Below are positions 8,819 through 19,435 of a DNA stretch of 35,292 nt, one piece after another. The DNA is from Acaryochloris sp. IP29b_bin.148 (GTDB lineage: Bacteria; Cyanobacteriota; Cyanobacteriia; Thermosynechococcales; Thermosynechococcaceae). Both the position numbers and the translations under genes were made by a program. Positions within the stretch are counted from its first letter, which is position 1, and every line of letters begins with the position of its first letter. The notes under the pieces are model-generated. The model made no database searches and had not been told where the DNA came from. It worked only from the letters and a program-made list of their open reading frames with translations. Location: positions 1 to 35,292 of the forward strand of contig NZ_JANQOY010000018.1 in the NCBI RefSeq assembly GCF_028285565.1, given 5' to 3'.

Positions 8819-9385
8819 TTAAAAGAAACGCTCGATTGTACAGCGAAAATCGGGTAGCAAGGGCGACGATAGATCATCAGTTGCTAAAAGTGTTCCAACA
8901 AGTTGGAGTTGAGCACTGTCTCGTCGATAGACTTCTATCTGTTGTAATCGCCAATCCACAATCCAGTATTCTTGCACCCCTTTTAAGGAATATAGCTTTA
9001 GCTTCGCTTCCTTATCTCGACGTTCATTCGTACCACCTGCTGAAAGTACCTCCACAACTAGTTCTGGAGCATCGGTTAAATGACCTTCATCGTCCACAAT
9101 TGCTGCCAGACGCTGATCACTCACCCAAACGACATCAGGGATCACATTATCAGCATCGGAGAAAATCAAGCCCGGTGTCAGAATGGGTTGCCCCAAGTTG
9201 GTCTCCTCTGACCACAGCAGCAATCTGGCATAAATGCGCCCCGCAGCCCCTTGATGGCCAATATGCGGTGCCCGAGTCACAAATAACTCTCCATCAATGA
9301 TTTCATAGCGCTTCCATTCATCCGCTGCTAAGGACTCAATATCGGCAGTCGTCCAACGTTGTGGATCTTTGAGGGCTTGAGTCAT
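8819..9385 (-). CDS. Uma2 family (DUF820) putative restriction-endonuclease-fold protein
   Basis: 188 residues, full length for the family. It shows the Uma2 landmarks: YEIIDGELFVTRAPHIGHQ near residue 28, DVVWVSDQRLA, PELVVEVLSAGGTNERRDKEAKLKLY and the closing GVQEYWIVD. The PD-(D/E)xK-like core (Asp, the Glu of VVEVLS and the Lys of KLKLY) appears kept. Such proteins are very numerous in cyanobacteria and their role is not settled. It starts only 8 bp after the gyrB stop, on the same strand, so it is probably translated from the gyrB transcript. Confidence 0.88.
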   Translation of the reverse strand: MTQALKDPQRWTTADIESLAADEWKRYEIIDGELFVTRAPHIGHQGAAGRIYARLLLWSEETNLGQPILTPGLIFSDADNVIPDVVWVSDQRLAAIVDDEGHLTDAPELVVEVLSAGGTNERRDKEAKLKLYSLKGVQEYWIVDWRLQQIEVYRRDSAQLQLVGTLLATDDLSSPLLPDFRCTIERFF

Positions 9386-9393
9386 CGCAATTC

Positions 9394-11370
<1,977 letters not shown>

Positions 11371-11489
11371 TTAGTTTGGGCAAATACAAAAAACCTCCCA
11401 AATTCTATCACAAATGCCTTTTAAGCGATTTTAGACACGTCTTAAGGGCTGTTTGCATTGGGGTTGCATTATTAAATCTTTAGGATTCA

Positions 11490-12404
11490 GTGGGAATGAC
11501 ACCAGGGTTGATTGTGATTTGTGGGCCAACGGCCACAGGAAAATCCTCTCTGGCCCTGGCTTTAGCCCAACGTTTAGGTGCTCCAATTCTGAGCGCGGAC
11601 TCTAGACAGGTCTATCGGGAGTTTGATATTGGCACTGCAAAACCTTCTGTAACGGATCACAAACAGGTTCCTCACTATCTGATTGATATTTGTGAACCCA
11701 CCGAAACTCTGACGGTTGCCGATTATCAGGAACAGGCTCAAGCTTTAATTACTCAATTTCATACTGAGGGGAAAACACCACTTCTGGTGGGAGGAACGGG
11801 GCTTTATATTCGAGCAATTGTCGAAGGGCTGAAGATTCCGCGGGTGCCACCGCAAGTGGAGTTGAGATCGCAACTCCAATCCCAAGGCCAAGCCCAGATT
11901 TACCAATGGCTCCAGCAAGTCGATCCGCAAGCGGCCCAGAAAATCCATGCCCATGATCAAGTCCGTACACTGAGAGCTTTGGAGGTTTATTACACGACGG
12001 GTATACCACTATCGGCACAGCAAGGGAGACATCCGCCGGCTTATCCTATCTTCCAAATTGGTTTAGATATCAGTGATGTAGACCAACATACAGCTCTGAT
12101 TCAACAGCGCACGGCAACCATGTTGGCGCAAGGCTGGCTAGCGGAAGTGCAGCATCTGATCGCAACTTATGGGGCCGAACTCCCTCTCTTAGAAACCCTG
12201 GGGTATCAAGAAATGAAGGCTTACTTGCAGCAGCACACTTCCCTGGACACAGCGACGACCCAAACGGTTCTTCATACTCGTCAATTTGCCAAACGACAGC
12301 GCACCTGGTTTCGGGCAAATTCCGCGATTCATTGGTTCGATGCCGCAGATCCTAACCTACTTACTCGCGTATGGAATGATATGCAGAGTCTATCTGGGCT
12401 GTAG
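11490..12404 (+). CDS. miaA: tRNA dimethylallyltransferase
   Basis: 304 residues from GTG 11490, or 302 from ATG 11496; AGGA at 11482-11485 is 4 bases from the GTG and 10 from the ATG, so both starts are possible. The P-loop GPTATGKS, the substrate loop SADSRQVY, GTAKPS, PHYLIDI and GGTGLYIRAIVEGL are all present, and the C-terminal RQFAKRQRTWFR closes the family pattern. The enzyme adds a dimethylallyl group to A37 of tRNAs reading UNN codons. It is divergent from gyrB with about 155 bp between starts, which must hold both promoters. Confidence 0.95.
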   Translation: MGMTPGLIVICGPTATGKSSLALALAQRLGAPILSADSRQVYREFDIGTAKPSVTDHKQVPHYLIDICEPTETLTVADYQEQAQALITQFHTEGKTPLLVGGTGLYIRAIVEGLKIPRVPPQVELRSQLQSQGQAQIYQWLQQVDPQAAQKIHAHDQVRTLRALEVYYTTGIPLSAQQGRHPPAYPIFQIGLDISDVDQHTALIQQRTATMLAQGWLAEVQHLIATYGAELPLLETLGYQEMKAYLQQHTSLDTATTQTVLHTRQFAKRQRTWFRANSAIHWFDAADPNLLTRVWNDMQSLSGL

Positions 12405-12462
12405 CGAATAAACTCTAGCCATCATCCCCAAAATCCGACTGACCTTTGTTAAAATAGCTGGG

Positions 12463-13002
12463 TTGTTTCGGCACAGTAACCCTTTGAGCCAGTCTCTCGA
12501 TTTACCACAGGTTGGCGACCCCAAAGCTGACGAGTTTCTCCAGGAACTAGCAGCAATTCAACAGACCAGTTCTAAGCGCATTGCCATTTTAGGGTCTCGT
12601 CACGTTCCCCTGATGCATCAACACATCATCGAAATGATGAGCTATGCCTTGGTGCTGTCTGGCAATCGCCTGCTGACCTCCGGCGCGATTGGTACCAATG
12701 CTGCTGCCATTCGGGGGGCCATGCGCGCAGACCCGAAGTTACTGACTGTGATTTTGCCCCAAAGTATGACCCAGCAGCCGCCTGAATCGATGCGACAGCT
12801 GGAGCAGGTTATGCATCTTGTGGAAAAGCCTGAGCATGACAACTTGTCCTTGGCAGAGGCCAGCGCTATCTGCAACCAAGAAATTGTTTCTCGCTGCGAT
12901 CAGCTGATTTGCTTCGCCTTTCACGATAGCAATACGCTGCTAAAGACCTGTCAAGAGGCTGAGGAACTCCGGAAGCTGGTGACGCTCTTCTATTTTGATT
13001 AG
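12463..13002 (+). CDS. DprA/SLOG-like Rossmann-fold conserved cyanobacterial protein
   Basis: 179 residues if the TTG at 12463 is the start. No ATG or GTG exists in the frame upstream, and the conserved part begins near LDLPQ, so a non-standard start is likely. The core IAILGSRHVPLMHQHIIEMM...LLTSGAIGTNAAAIRGAM is the nucleotide-binding half of the DprA/LOG (SLOG) superfamily: a GSR turn, then SGA-GTNA. It lacks the SAM and winged-helix parts of true DprA. I recall close homologues across cyanobacteria ending in LVTLFYFD and often annotated as recombination mediator-like. Function is unproven. It lies 58 bp after miaA and could share its transcript. Confidence 0.75.
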   Translation: MFRHSNPLSQSLDLPQVGDPKADEFLQELAAIQQTSSKRIAILGSRHVPLMHQHIIEMMSYALVLSGNRLLTSGAIGTNAAAIRGAMRADPKLLTVILPQSMTQQPPESMRQLEQVMHLVEKPEHDNLSLAEASAICNQEIVSRCDQLICFAFHDSNTLLKTCQEAEELRKLVTLFYFD

Positions 13003-13007
13003 GGTGC

Positions 13008-13772
13008 TTAGGCTTGTGAGGTGGAAGGCTGATCAGGCACATCCAAGGAAGTGAAGTCATCCTCGGAGGTGTCTGGTCGATCGTCGGCTGAAAACATCCG
13101 CTCTCGCTTCAACCGCATTTTTTCTAAGTTGGCGATACTCTCAGCCCGCTTTTGGCGCAGCCGCTCCAAATTAGCGACGCTTTCAGCCCGTTTTTGGCGC
13201 AGCTCTTCCAAGTTCGCAGTGGTTTGAACTTGCTTGCTAGGCATGGACTCTAGATTAATAGAAGGTCCTTCCGACTGGGGTGGATTTTCTGGCGAGACAA
13301 CCTCTTGGGGAGGCTCTGTCGTTTTTGCCGCAGGGGGTTGAGCAGGCTGATCGGCCACCGCAGGGGGAACTATAGATTCTGAGGGTGATACGGATGGAGC
13401 TGCGGTCGCAGTCTGTTGTTCTGTCTCATCCACGCCTGCTGTCACCACTTGCCATCCTGAATGTTGACTCAAGGCGTCGCTCAGTTGCCCAAACATTTGA
13501 GAGCAGTGATTATTGGTTTGCAGCGGTAATTCTTCATTTTTAACGACCACATCCAAAGTAGTGACGGTGCCTGTTGCCCGTGTACTGTCCACTAAAACTT
13601 CAATGGTAACCAGCTTGGCAAAGGGAACTCGACCGGGCGTTTCTCTGGCAATAACACAATCTTCTTTAGAGAACAGCACCTCAAAATTACAGCCTTCCAA
13701 CACCGCCTTTAATTGTGTCAGGCAGTCGCTCAACGATAATGCAACGGATAGCGAACGAGTATATCGAGCCAT
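13008..13772 (-). CDS. Conserved hypothetical protein with a 14-residue tandem repeat tail
   Basis: 254 residues. The first ~115 form a compact alpha/beta-looking domain (LSDCLTQLKAVLEGCNFEVL...EDCVIARE...), which I believe recurs in cyanobacteria but cannot name. Residues ~115-185 are Pro/Ala/Ser/Glu-rich and probably disordered. Three 14-residue units then follow, NLEELRQKRAESVA, NLERLRQKRAESIA and NLEKMRLKRERMFS, encoded at about 13092-13218. They would form a charged helix or short coiled coil. The tail is acidic. It is convergent with the DprA-like gene, with only 5 bp between stop codons. No enzyme motif is visible. Confidence 0.75.
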   Translation of the reverse strand: MARYTRSLSVALSLSDCLTQLKAVLEGCNFEVLFSKEDCVIARETPGRVPFAKLVTIEVLVDSTRATGTVTTLDVVVKNEELPLQTNNHCSQMFGQLSDALSQHSGWQVVTAGVDETEQQTATAAPSVSPSESIVPPAVADQPAQPPAAKTTEPPQEVVSPENPPQSEGPSINLESMPSKQVQTTANLEELRQKRAESVANLERLRQKRAESIANLEKMRLKRERMFSADDRPDTSEDDFTSLDVPDQPSTSQA

Positions 13773-14333
13773 AATGATAATTAAATGGATGAGATATTAA
13801 TGAAGGAAGTTCACACTATAATACCCAATCTGTTTCCAGATTGTCGGCAAGTTACAGGTACAGCGGTAGATTTGGCATGACACTTCTCGACGGGTAGCGC
13901 TAGATCTTTCCAAATTTTGAGGAATGCTTCTGTAAAGCCAGCAAATGTACCTCATAAATGCATACAGATGACTGAACCATTAATCACACAGAAATAAAGC
14001 GAAGATTAGAGATATAGATAGTAAATCAATTATTCATAACCTTATTATTTTAGTATTGGCTGGAATTTTTATTTCTTTACCTCAAAAGTTAAAAACACAC
14101 CTATTTTCTGCATGCCATTCTAGCTAGACGCTTCAAGATTTATGAAGTTGTATCAAGTCTAAAAGTGGAACATATCTAGAGACAACAGTTGACCACCATT
14201 ATCCTCAGAATCAGTCAATTCTTTGTAATACCACTAGATGCCTCTCGATCACGATTGAGGCATCTCACCGTTGACCACTGTCCCCACCAACACCTACAGT
14301 TTGTAGCAGAATAAGCCTAGTACTAAACAAGCT
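13773..14333. other. 561-bp gene-free region between divergent genes
   Basis: AT-rich, especially 13960-14110. It contains a 9-bp perfect-arm hairpin at 14236-14265 and two GTTGACCAC direct repeats (14188-14196 and 14270-14278) that bracket it. Both lie upstream of the ppx gene. No convincing ORF or RNA gene was found. It must carry the promoters of the two divergent genes. Confidence 0.5.
14236..14265 (+). promoter_or_regulatory. Hairpin in the ppx upstream region
   Basis: AGATGCCTC (14236-14244) and GAGGCATCT (14257-14265) are perfect complementary arms around a 12-base loop. No U-tract follows, so a terminator is less likely than a 5'-UTR structure or operator. It lies about 70 bp before the GTG of the exopolyphosphatase gene and is bracketed by two GTTGACCAC repeats. 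Confidence 0.35.
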
Positions 14334-15935
14334 GTGCAAACAATTGCTGCTATTGATGTGGGAACCAATTCGATCCACATGGTTGTGGTGAAAGTGAATC
14401 CTGAAATTCCAGCATTTAACATTATTGATACCGAAAAAAGTACGGTTCGGTTAGGAGAAGGCAGTAAAGATACGGGACAACTCCATGCAGATGCGATCGC
14501 ACGAGCGATTGCGGCTCTACGCCGATGCCAAGAAGTCGCCAAAGCCTGCAAGGTCGAGAAAATTCAAGCGGTTGCCACCAGTGCAGTGCGTGAAGCCCTC
14601 AATGGTCGGTCCTTTATTCGGGCCGTTGAAGCCGAGCTGGGCCTGAAGATTAATGTGATTTCGGGACCAGAGGAAGCTCGCCGCATTTATCTGGGGGTAT
14701 TATCGGGCATTGAATTGAACAATAATCCCCACGTCATTGTCGATATCGGCGGTGGTTCAACAGAGCTGATTTTAGGCGATGGCCAAGATCCCCGTTCTCT
14801 GAGTAGTACGAAGGTGGGAGCTGTGCGACTGACGGAAGAGTTTATTACCACGGATCCGGTCAGTACCCGCGAGTTTGAAAAATTACGGGCCTACGTTAAA
14901 GGGATGTTGGAATGGCCGGTTGAAGAGTTGCGATCGCATCTTTCACCGGGCGAAGTCCCCACCCTGATTGGCACCTCCGGCACCATTGAAAGCATTCTCA
15001 AGCTGCATGCCTGTGAGGTGATGGGCGCATGCCCCACCTCTCTGCGGGGCCATGTACTCACGTTGGGAGATCTAAAAGACCTGATCCATAAATTGCGCAA
15101 GTTCACCTACGAAGAACGCTGCAAAATGCCAGGGATGACTGAGCGGCGAGCGGAAATTATCTTAGCGGGTGCCGTGGTTTTGGCTGAAGTCATGAGTTTA
15201 CTAGCGCTAGACTCGATTACCACCTGTGAGCGGGCCTTGCGCGAGGGCATTGTGGTGGACTGGATGATGAAGCAGGGCTTGATTGAAGATCGACTGCGTT
15301 ATCAGGGCTCTGTCCGAGAACGCAGCGTCATCAACTTAGCGCATCAGTATCATGTGGATTTGTCTACTGCTGAACGCATCGCTAAATTTGCCGTCACCCT
15401 CTTTGACCAGACCCAAGGCTCCCTCCATCCTTGGGACGCAGAGGAGCGTCAGTTGCTATGGGCGGCTGCCATTTTGCATAACTGTGGGCACTATATCAGC
15501 CACTCTGCCCACCATAAGCATTCCTATTACCTGATTCGGCATGGCGGCCTCTTGGGTTATACCGATGCCGAAGTGGAAATTATTGCCAACTTAGCGCGCT
15601 ACCATCGCAAAGGTCCCCCAAAAAAAAAGCACGAAAATTATCAAAACTTGGTCAATAAAACCCAACGCCAGATGGTCGATCAGCTCAGTGCCATCCTCAA
15701 GTTAGCGGTTGCCTTAGATCGCCGACAGATTGGCGCGATTCAGTCCTTATACTGCGATATTGATCCAGCCAACACCGTCATCCTCCATCTCCAAGCGAGC
15801 CAAGCCGGCGATGATTGCGCTCTGGAACTCTGGAGTTTAGAGATGAAAAAAGCGTGCTTTGAAGCGGAGTTTGGTGTCCATTTGGTGGCCCAACTCGCAG
15901 ACCAAACGCCCAATCCTGATTTACAGCTTGTCTAA
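14334..15935 (+). CDS. ppx: Exopolyphosphatase / guanosine pentaphosphatase (Ppx/GppA) with HD domain
   Basis: 533 residues from GTG 14334. The N-terminal actin-like ATPase halves carry AAIDVGTNSIHMVVV (phosphate 1 loop), TVRLGEG, VATSAVREA with the following Arg/Asn-rich stretch, VDIGGGSTELI (phosphate 2) and IGTSGTIESI. The C-terminal ~200 residues are the HD-type domain of long Ppx proteins (HNCGHYISHSAHHKHSYYLI). It releases phosphate from the ends of polyphosphate chains and may also hydrolyse pppGpp; sequence alone does not decide between these. No clear ribosome site precedes the GTG. Confidence 0.93.
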   Translation: MQTIAAIDVGTNSIHMVVVKVNPEIPAFNIIDTEKSTVRLGEGSKDTGQLHADAIARAIAALRRCQEVAKACKVEKIQAVATSAVREALNGRSFIRAVEAELGLKINVISGPEEARRIYLGVLSGIELNNNPHVIVDIGGGSTELILGDGQDPRSLSSTKVGAVRLTEEFITTDPVSTREFEKLRAYVKGMLEWPVEELRSHLSPGEVPTLIGTSGTIESILKLHACEVMGACPTSLRGHVLTLGDLKDLIHKLRKFTYEERCKMPGMTERRAEIILAGAVVLAEVMSLLALDSITTCERALREGIVVDWMMKQGLIEDRLRYQGSVRERSVINLAHQYHVDLSTAERIAKFAVTLFDQTQGSLHPWDAEERQLLWAAAILHNCGHYISHSAHHKHSYYLIRHGGLLGYTDAEVEIIANLARYHRKGPPKKKHENYQNLVNKTQRQMVDQLSAILKLAVALDRRQIGAIQSLYCDIDPANTVILHLQASQAGDDCALELWSLEMKKACFEAEFGVHLVAQLADQTPNPDLQLV

Positions 15936-16073
15936 AACCGATTCATCAGGATCGATCGGCCCCAGGCCGAATCAGCAATCTGGATCTCACCGGAGACATT
16001 GCATTACGGTGTGAGGACAGCGTTATTGATAAGCTGTACTTCGGTTGTGTCTCTATCACTCGGTAATTCACAG

Positions 16074-16095
16074 AACAAGGAGCTAACAAGGAGCT
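16074..16095 (+). repeat. Tandem duplication of an 11-bp ribosome-binding-site unit
   Basis: AACAAGGAGCT occurs twice in perfect tandem (16074-16084 and 16085-16095). The second copy places AAGGAG 6 bases before the ATG of the M48 protease gene; the first is a spare Shine-Dalgarno sequence 11 bases further up. Confidence 0.8.
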
Positions 16096-16099
16096 GTTC

Positions 16100-18190
16100 A
16101 TGGCCTCTCAACGTGAAGAATTGCAGGCGGGTATTGCTGCTCAACAGCAAGGCCAATATTCCCAAGCCATCAGCATTTTGGACCGGGTTTGGCAAGCAGC
16201 AACACCCGGCAGTTCGGTTCATGTACAAGCGCAAATGTATTTGATTATGGCCCACCAAGGGTGTGGTCAGCTGGAACAAGCGTTAATGCTCTGCCAGCCC
16301 CTCTTCAAAAGTCCACTGCCCCAAGTTCAAGAGTGGGCCAATCAAGTTCTGCCTCAATTACAGCAAGATCAAGACCAGCGGGCGGCCCGGAAAGCCGTAC
16401 CGATTCCTGGCCCCGAGGTTACCTCAACGCCTGTGGCTCAACCCCACCCAGAAACACCCGTGAAAGAGGAGCGAGGTCCCGCAGGGATGACGCTGAAGCG
16501 GTCTGGCGGGGGCGTGCCGCTGAATTTGGTGGCTGGCGTGACCGTCTGTCTCCTCTTAAGTATTGTGCTGCTCGGAGTGATGGGACTTTTGCAGATCACG
16601 GGCCTGACCGATCCGGTGCTCGGAGGGGGAATAGCTCTAGGGGGGACGGTGCTCATGAGCACTGCTGCCTTGGGGCTCTCTCCTCAATTGATGGATTGGA
16701 CGCAAGGGAAGCTGTATGGAACGCATTGGATCACAGTGTCAGAATTGGAGCAGCTGAGCCCAGAGACGAGCCAGGTTCTCCAGAACGTCTGTGCCGACCG
16801 AAATTTAACCATGCCTCGCTTAGGCTTGATTGAAGATGAACATCCCACTACGTTTACCTACGGTATCCGTCCCAACCATGCCCGACTAGTGATGAGTCGA
16901 GGCGTATTGACTTACCTAGAGGAGGACGAAGTGGCAGCCGTTTATGCCCATGAGTTAGGCCATATCGTCCACTGGGATTTTGCCATTATGACCGTGGCCG
17001 CAGCGTTCCTACAGATGATTTATTGGATCTATACTCTCCTTGACAAGATAGGCCGGGGCAGCCTGTGGGGGCGTATCGTGACGTTAGTACCGGCGTTAGC
17101 TGTTTATAGCTGCTATCTAATAGGGACCTATCCAGTTCTATACCTATCGCGGACCCGAGAGTATTTTGCCGACCATTTTGCCGCCGAAGTGACGGGCAAT
17201 CCCAATGCGCTGTCTCGGGCATTGGTGAAGATTGCCTATGGCATGGTCAAGGAAGGTCAACCATCGGCTCCCAGTCGTTTACTGGAAGGCACCCGGACAC
17301 TGGGCATCTTCGACGCCAAAGCCGCTTTTTTGTCTGGGACCGCCTATCGGATTGCAGCAGATGCCAATAAGATGGGGCGGGTGTTTTTATGGGATTTATT
17401 CAACCCTTGGGCCATGTGGATGGAGCTGCAATCTACCCATCCGCTCATGGGTAAGCGGGTTCGCGCCTTAGGGGCCTATGCTGAGCAACTCGAGTTAGAC
17501 ATTGCCTTTGATATGGGGCGAGTGGTCGCCGAAGGTCGCCGCTTAAACAAGAAGCGCCTCTATGGACATTTCTGGATGGATTTAATTTTCTACTGGGCGG
17601 ATTGGCTGGGACTAGGCGCTGGGTGTTTGCTGGGGACGACCTGGGGGGCCGGTCTCACGACTATTTCTTGTATGTTGATCGGGTTAGGGGTCGGTCTATG
17701 GGTCAAAACCTTGCTGATGTACCCTAACTTTAGCCGCGCCCCCCAACGCGATATGTTGACCTTAATGTCTGATCCCTACGTGAGCCCCTTGCGCGGACAA
17801 CCGGTGCAACTCCAAGGCCAACTCACGGGTCGAGATGAAGTGGACGCCCCATGTGGGGCCACTTTAGTGATGGACGACAAAACTGGATGGCTCTTTCTGC
17901 GCGCTTCCTCTCGATTGGGGCTGCTGGGCAATGTTTGGTTTCGCCTCGCCCAAGTTACGCCTTTGATCGGTACTCAGGCCGGTATAGTAGGCTGGTTCCG
18001 CCGTGGGGTAGACCCCTGGATGGATCTGATTAAACTCAAAACTGAGGGTGGGCAAGTGGTGAAAAGCTATCATCGGTTTTGGTCTTTTCTGTGGGGTGGA
18101 TGCTTGATCCTACTGGGAATTATCTTTGACGTTATGCTGATTCCCGCATGGTTTACATCACTACCTGGGGTTTTCCTAGGGGTCCATTGA
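16100..18190 (+). CDS. M48 family membrane zinc metalloprotease with N-terminal TPR-like domain
   Basis: 696 residues, much longer than HtpX (~290). Residues 1-90 are helical and TPR-like (QREELQAGIAAQQQGQYSQA...). A Pro-rich linker leads to two membrane helices near 147-195. The catalytic motif HELGH is at 284-288, with the third zinc ligand E354 in REYFADH. More hydrophobic helices lie near 300-350 and 500-540. The C-terminal ~130 residues form an extra domain ending in another membrane helix. Such proteases degrade damaged membrane proteins; the substrate here is unknown. A doubled ribosome site suggests good translation. It lies upstream of dxr on the same strand with 39 bp between, so they may be co-transcribed. 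Confidence 0.88.
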   Translation: MASQREELQAGIAAQQQGQYSQAISILDRVWQAATPGSSVHVQAQMYLIMAHQGCGQLEQALMLCQPLFKSPLPQVQEWANQVLPQLQQDQDQRAARKAVPIPGPEVTSTPVAQPHPETPVKEERGPAGMTLKRSGGGVPLNLVAGVTVCLLLSIVLLGVMGLLQITGLTDPVLGGGIALGGTVLMSTAALGLSPQLMDWTQGKLYGTHWITVSELEQLSPETSQVLQNVCADRNLTMPRLGLIEDEHPTTFTYGIRPNHARLVMSRGVLTYLEEDEVAAVYAHELGHIVHWDFAIMTVAAAFLQMIYWIYTLLDKIGRGSLWGRIVTLVPALAVYSCYLIGTYPVLYLSRTREYFADHFAAEVTGNPNALSRALVKIAYGMVKEGQPSAPSRLLEGTRTLGIFDAKAAFLSGTAYRIAADANKMGRVFLWDLFNPWAMWMELQSTHPLMGKRVRALGAYAEQLELDIAFDMGRVVAEGRRLNKKRLYGHFWMDLIFYWADWLGLGAGCLLGTTWGAGLTTISCMLIGLGVGLWVKTLLMYPNFSRAPQRDMLTLMSDPYVSPLRGQPVQLQGQLTGRDEVDAPCGATLVMDDKTGWLFLRASSRLGLLGNVWFRLAQVTPLIGTQAGIVGWFRRGVDPWMDLIKLKTEGGQVVKSYHRFWSFLWGGCLILLGIIFDVMLIPAWFTSLPGVFLGVH

Positions 18191-18229
18191 CCTTGTAAGA
18201 TAGGAGAGACCCGCAATCATTAAGAAACT

Positions 18230-19435
18230 GTGAAAGCAATTACTCTTCTCGGCTCAACAGGATCCATTGGTACCCAAACCCTGGATATTGTCGCTCAGTA
18301 CCCAGACCAGTTTCGCCTTGTGGGAATGGCTGCGGGTCGCAACATTGAACTACTGGCGCAGCAAATCCGACAGTTTCGTCCCGAGATCGTTGCGATCGCA
18401 GATCCAAATCAACTCCCCGATCTAAAGGCAGCCATTGCCGACCTCGATCCCCAGCCGCAGCTGCTAGCGGGTGAAGCTGGCGTAGTGGAAGTGGCGGCTT
18501 ATGGAGACGCCGAATCCGTCGTGACCGGCATTGTGGGTTGTGCGGGTTTGCTGCCCACCATTGCTGCGATCAAAGCGGGGAAAGATATTGCCCTCGCCAA
18601 TAAAGAAACCTTGATTGCAGGCGGTCCTGTGGTGCTGCCCCTGGTGGAAAAACATGGGGTCAAACTGTTACCCGCGGACTCCGAACACTCAGCGATTTTC
18701 CAATGTTTGCAGGGTGTACCGGAGGGTGGACTACGTCGGATTATCCTGACGGCTTCCGGGGGCGCGTTCCGGGATTGGCCCGTGGAAAAGTTACCGGAAG
18801 TAACCGTTGCAGATGCCCTCAAGCATCCCAACTGGTCAATGGGACGCAAAATCACCGTCGATTCTGCCACCTTGATGAATAAAGGGTTAGAGGTGATTGA
18901 GGCTCATTACTTATTTGGTATGGACTACGACCATATCGATATTGTCATCCATCCGCAAAGCATTATTCACTCCCTGATTGAGGTGCAAGATACCTCCGTC
19001 CTCGCCCAGCTAGGCTGGCCGGATATGCGCTTGCCACTCCTCTATGCCCTGTCTTGGCCAGAGCGAGTAGCGACGAATTGGGAACCCCTCGACCTGGTCA
19101 AATCTGGGGATCTAACGTTCCGAGAACCGAATCACCAGAAATATCCCTGTATGCAGCTGGCCTACGATGTGGGTCGCATGGGTGGAGCGATGCCAGCGGT
19201 GATGAATGCTGCCAATGAGCAAGCCGTTGCCCTGTTCTTGGAAGAAAAAATTAGCTTCCTGGATATTCCACGGGTGATTGAAACGGCCTGCGATCGCTAT
19301 AAGTCTCACAACACGCTACAGCCCAGCCTAGACGATATTTTGGCAGCCGATCAGTGGGCAAGACAGGAAATTCTGATGATTAGCCAAAGCCCAGCACCTG
19401 TAGTTACTGCGAGTCCTCAACTGTCGGCGATTTAG
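18230..19435 (+). CDS. dxr: 1-deoxy-D-xylulose 5-phosphate reductoisomerase
   Basis: 401 residues from GTG 18230, family length. NADPH loop [13 protein letters not shown] at residues 7-19; [23 protein letters not shown] (metal-binding Asp and Glu), [33 protein letters not shown] region, and NAANEQAV all present. It converts DXP to 2-C-methyl-D-erythritol 4-phosphate in the MEP pathway, which makes the isoprenoids for carotenoids, phytol tails and quinones. The start is weakly marked (TAGGAGAGA lies over 20 bases upstream). Its 3' end overlaps the stop region of the convergent M23 peptidase gene by 32 bp. Confidence 0.96.
   Translation: MKAITLLGSTGSIGTQTLDIVAQYPDQFRLVGMAAGRNIELLAQQIRQFRPEIVAIADPNQLPDLKAAIADLDPQPQLLAGEAGVVEVAAYGDAESVVTGIVGCAGLLPTIAAIKAGKDIALANKETLIAGGPVVLPLVEKHGVKLLPADSEHSAIFQCLQGVPEGGLRRIILTASGGAFRDWPVEKLPEVTVADALKHPNWSMGRKITVDSATLMNKGLEVIEAHYLFGMDYDHIDIVIHPQSIIHSLIEVQDTSVLAQLGWPDMRLPLLYALSWPERVATNWEPLDLVKSGDLTFREPNHQKYPCMQLAYDVGRMGGAMPAVMNAANEQAVALFLEEKISFLDIPRVIETACDRYKSHNTLQPSLDDILAADQWARQEILMISQSPAPVVTASPQLSAI

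Noticed and set aside
13092..13218. Regular ~42-bp repeat that could suggest a CRISPR-like array
   Set aside because: The units are contiguous, in frame and encode a repeated helix, with no spacers.
16189..16833. 214-codon frame overlapping the M48 protease
   Set aside because: Arg/Ser/Gly-rich out-of-frame shadow in GC-rich coding DNA; the M48 frame has the catalytic motifs and ribosome site.
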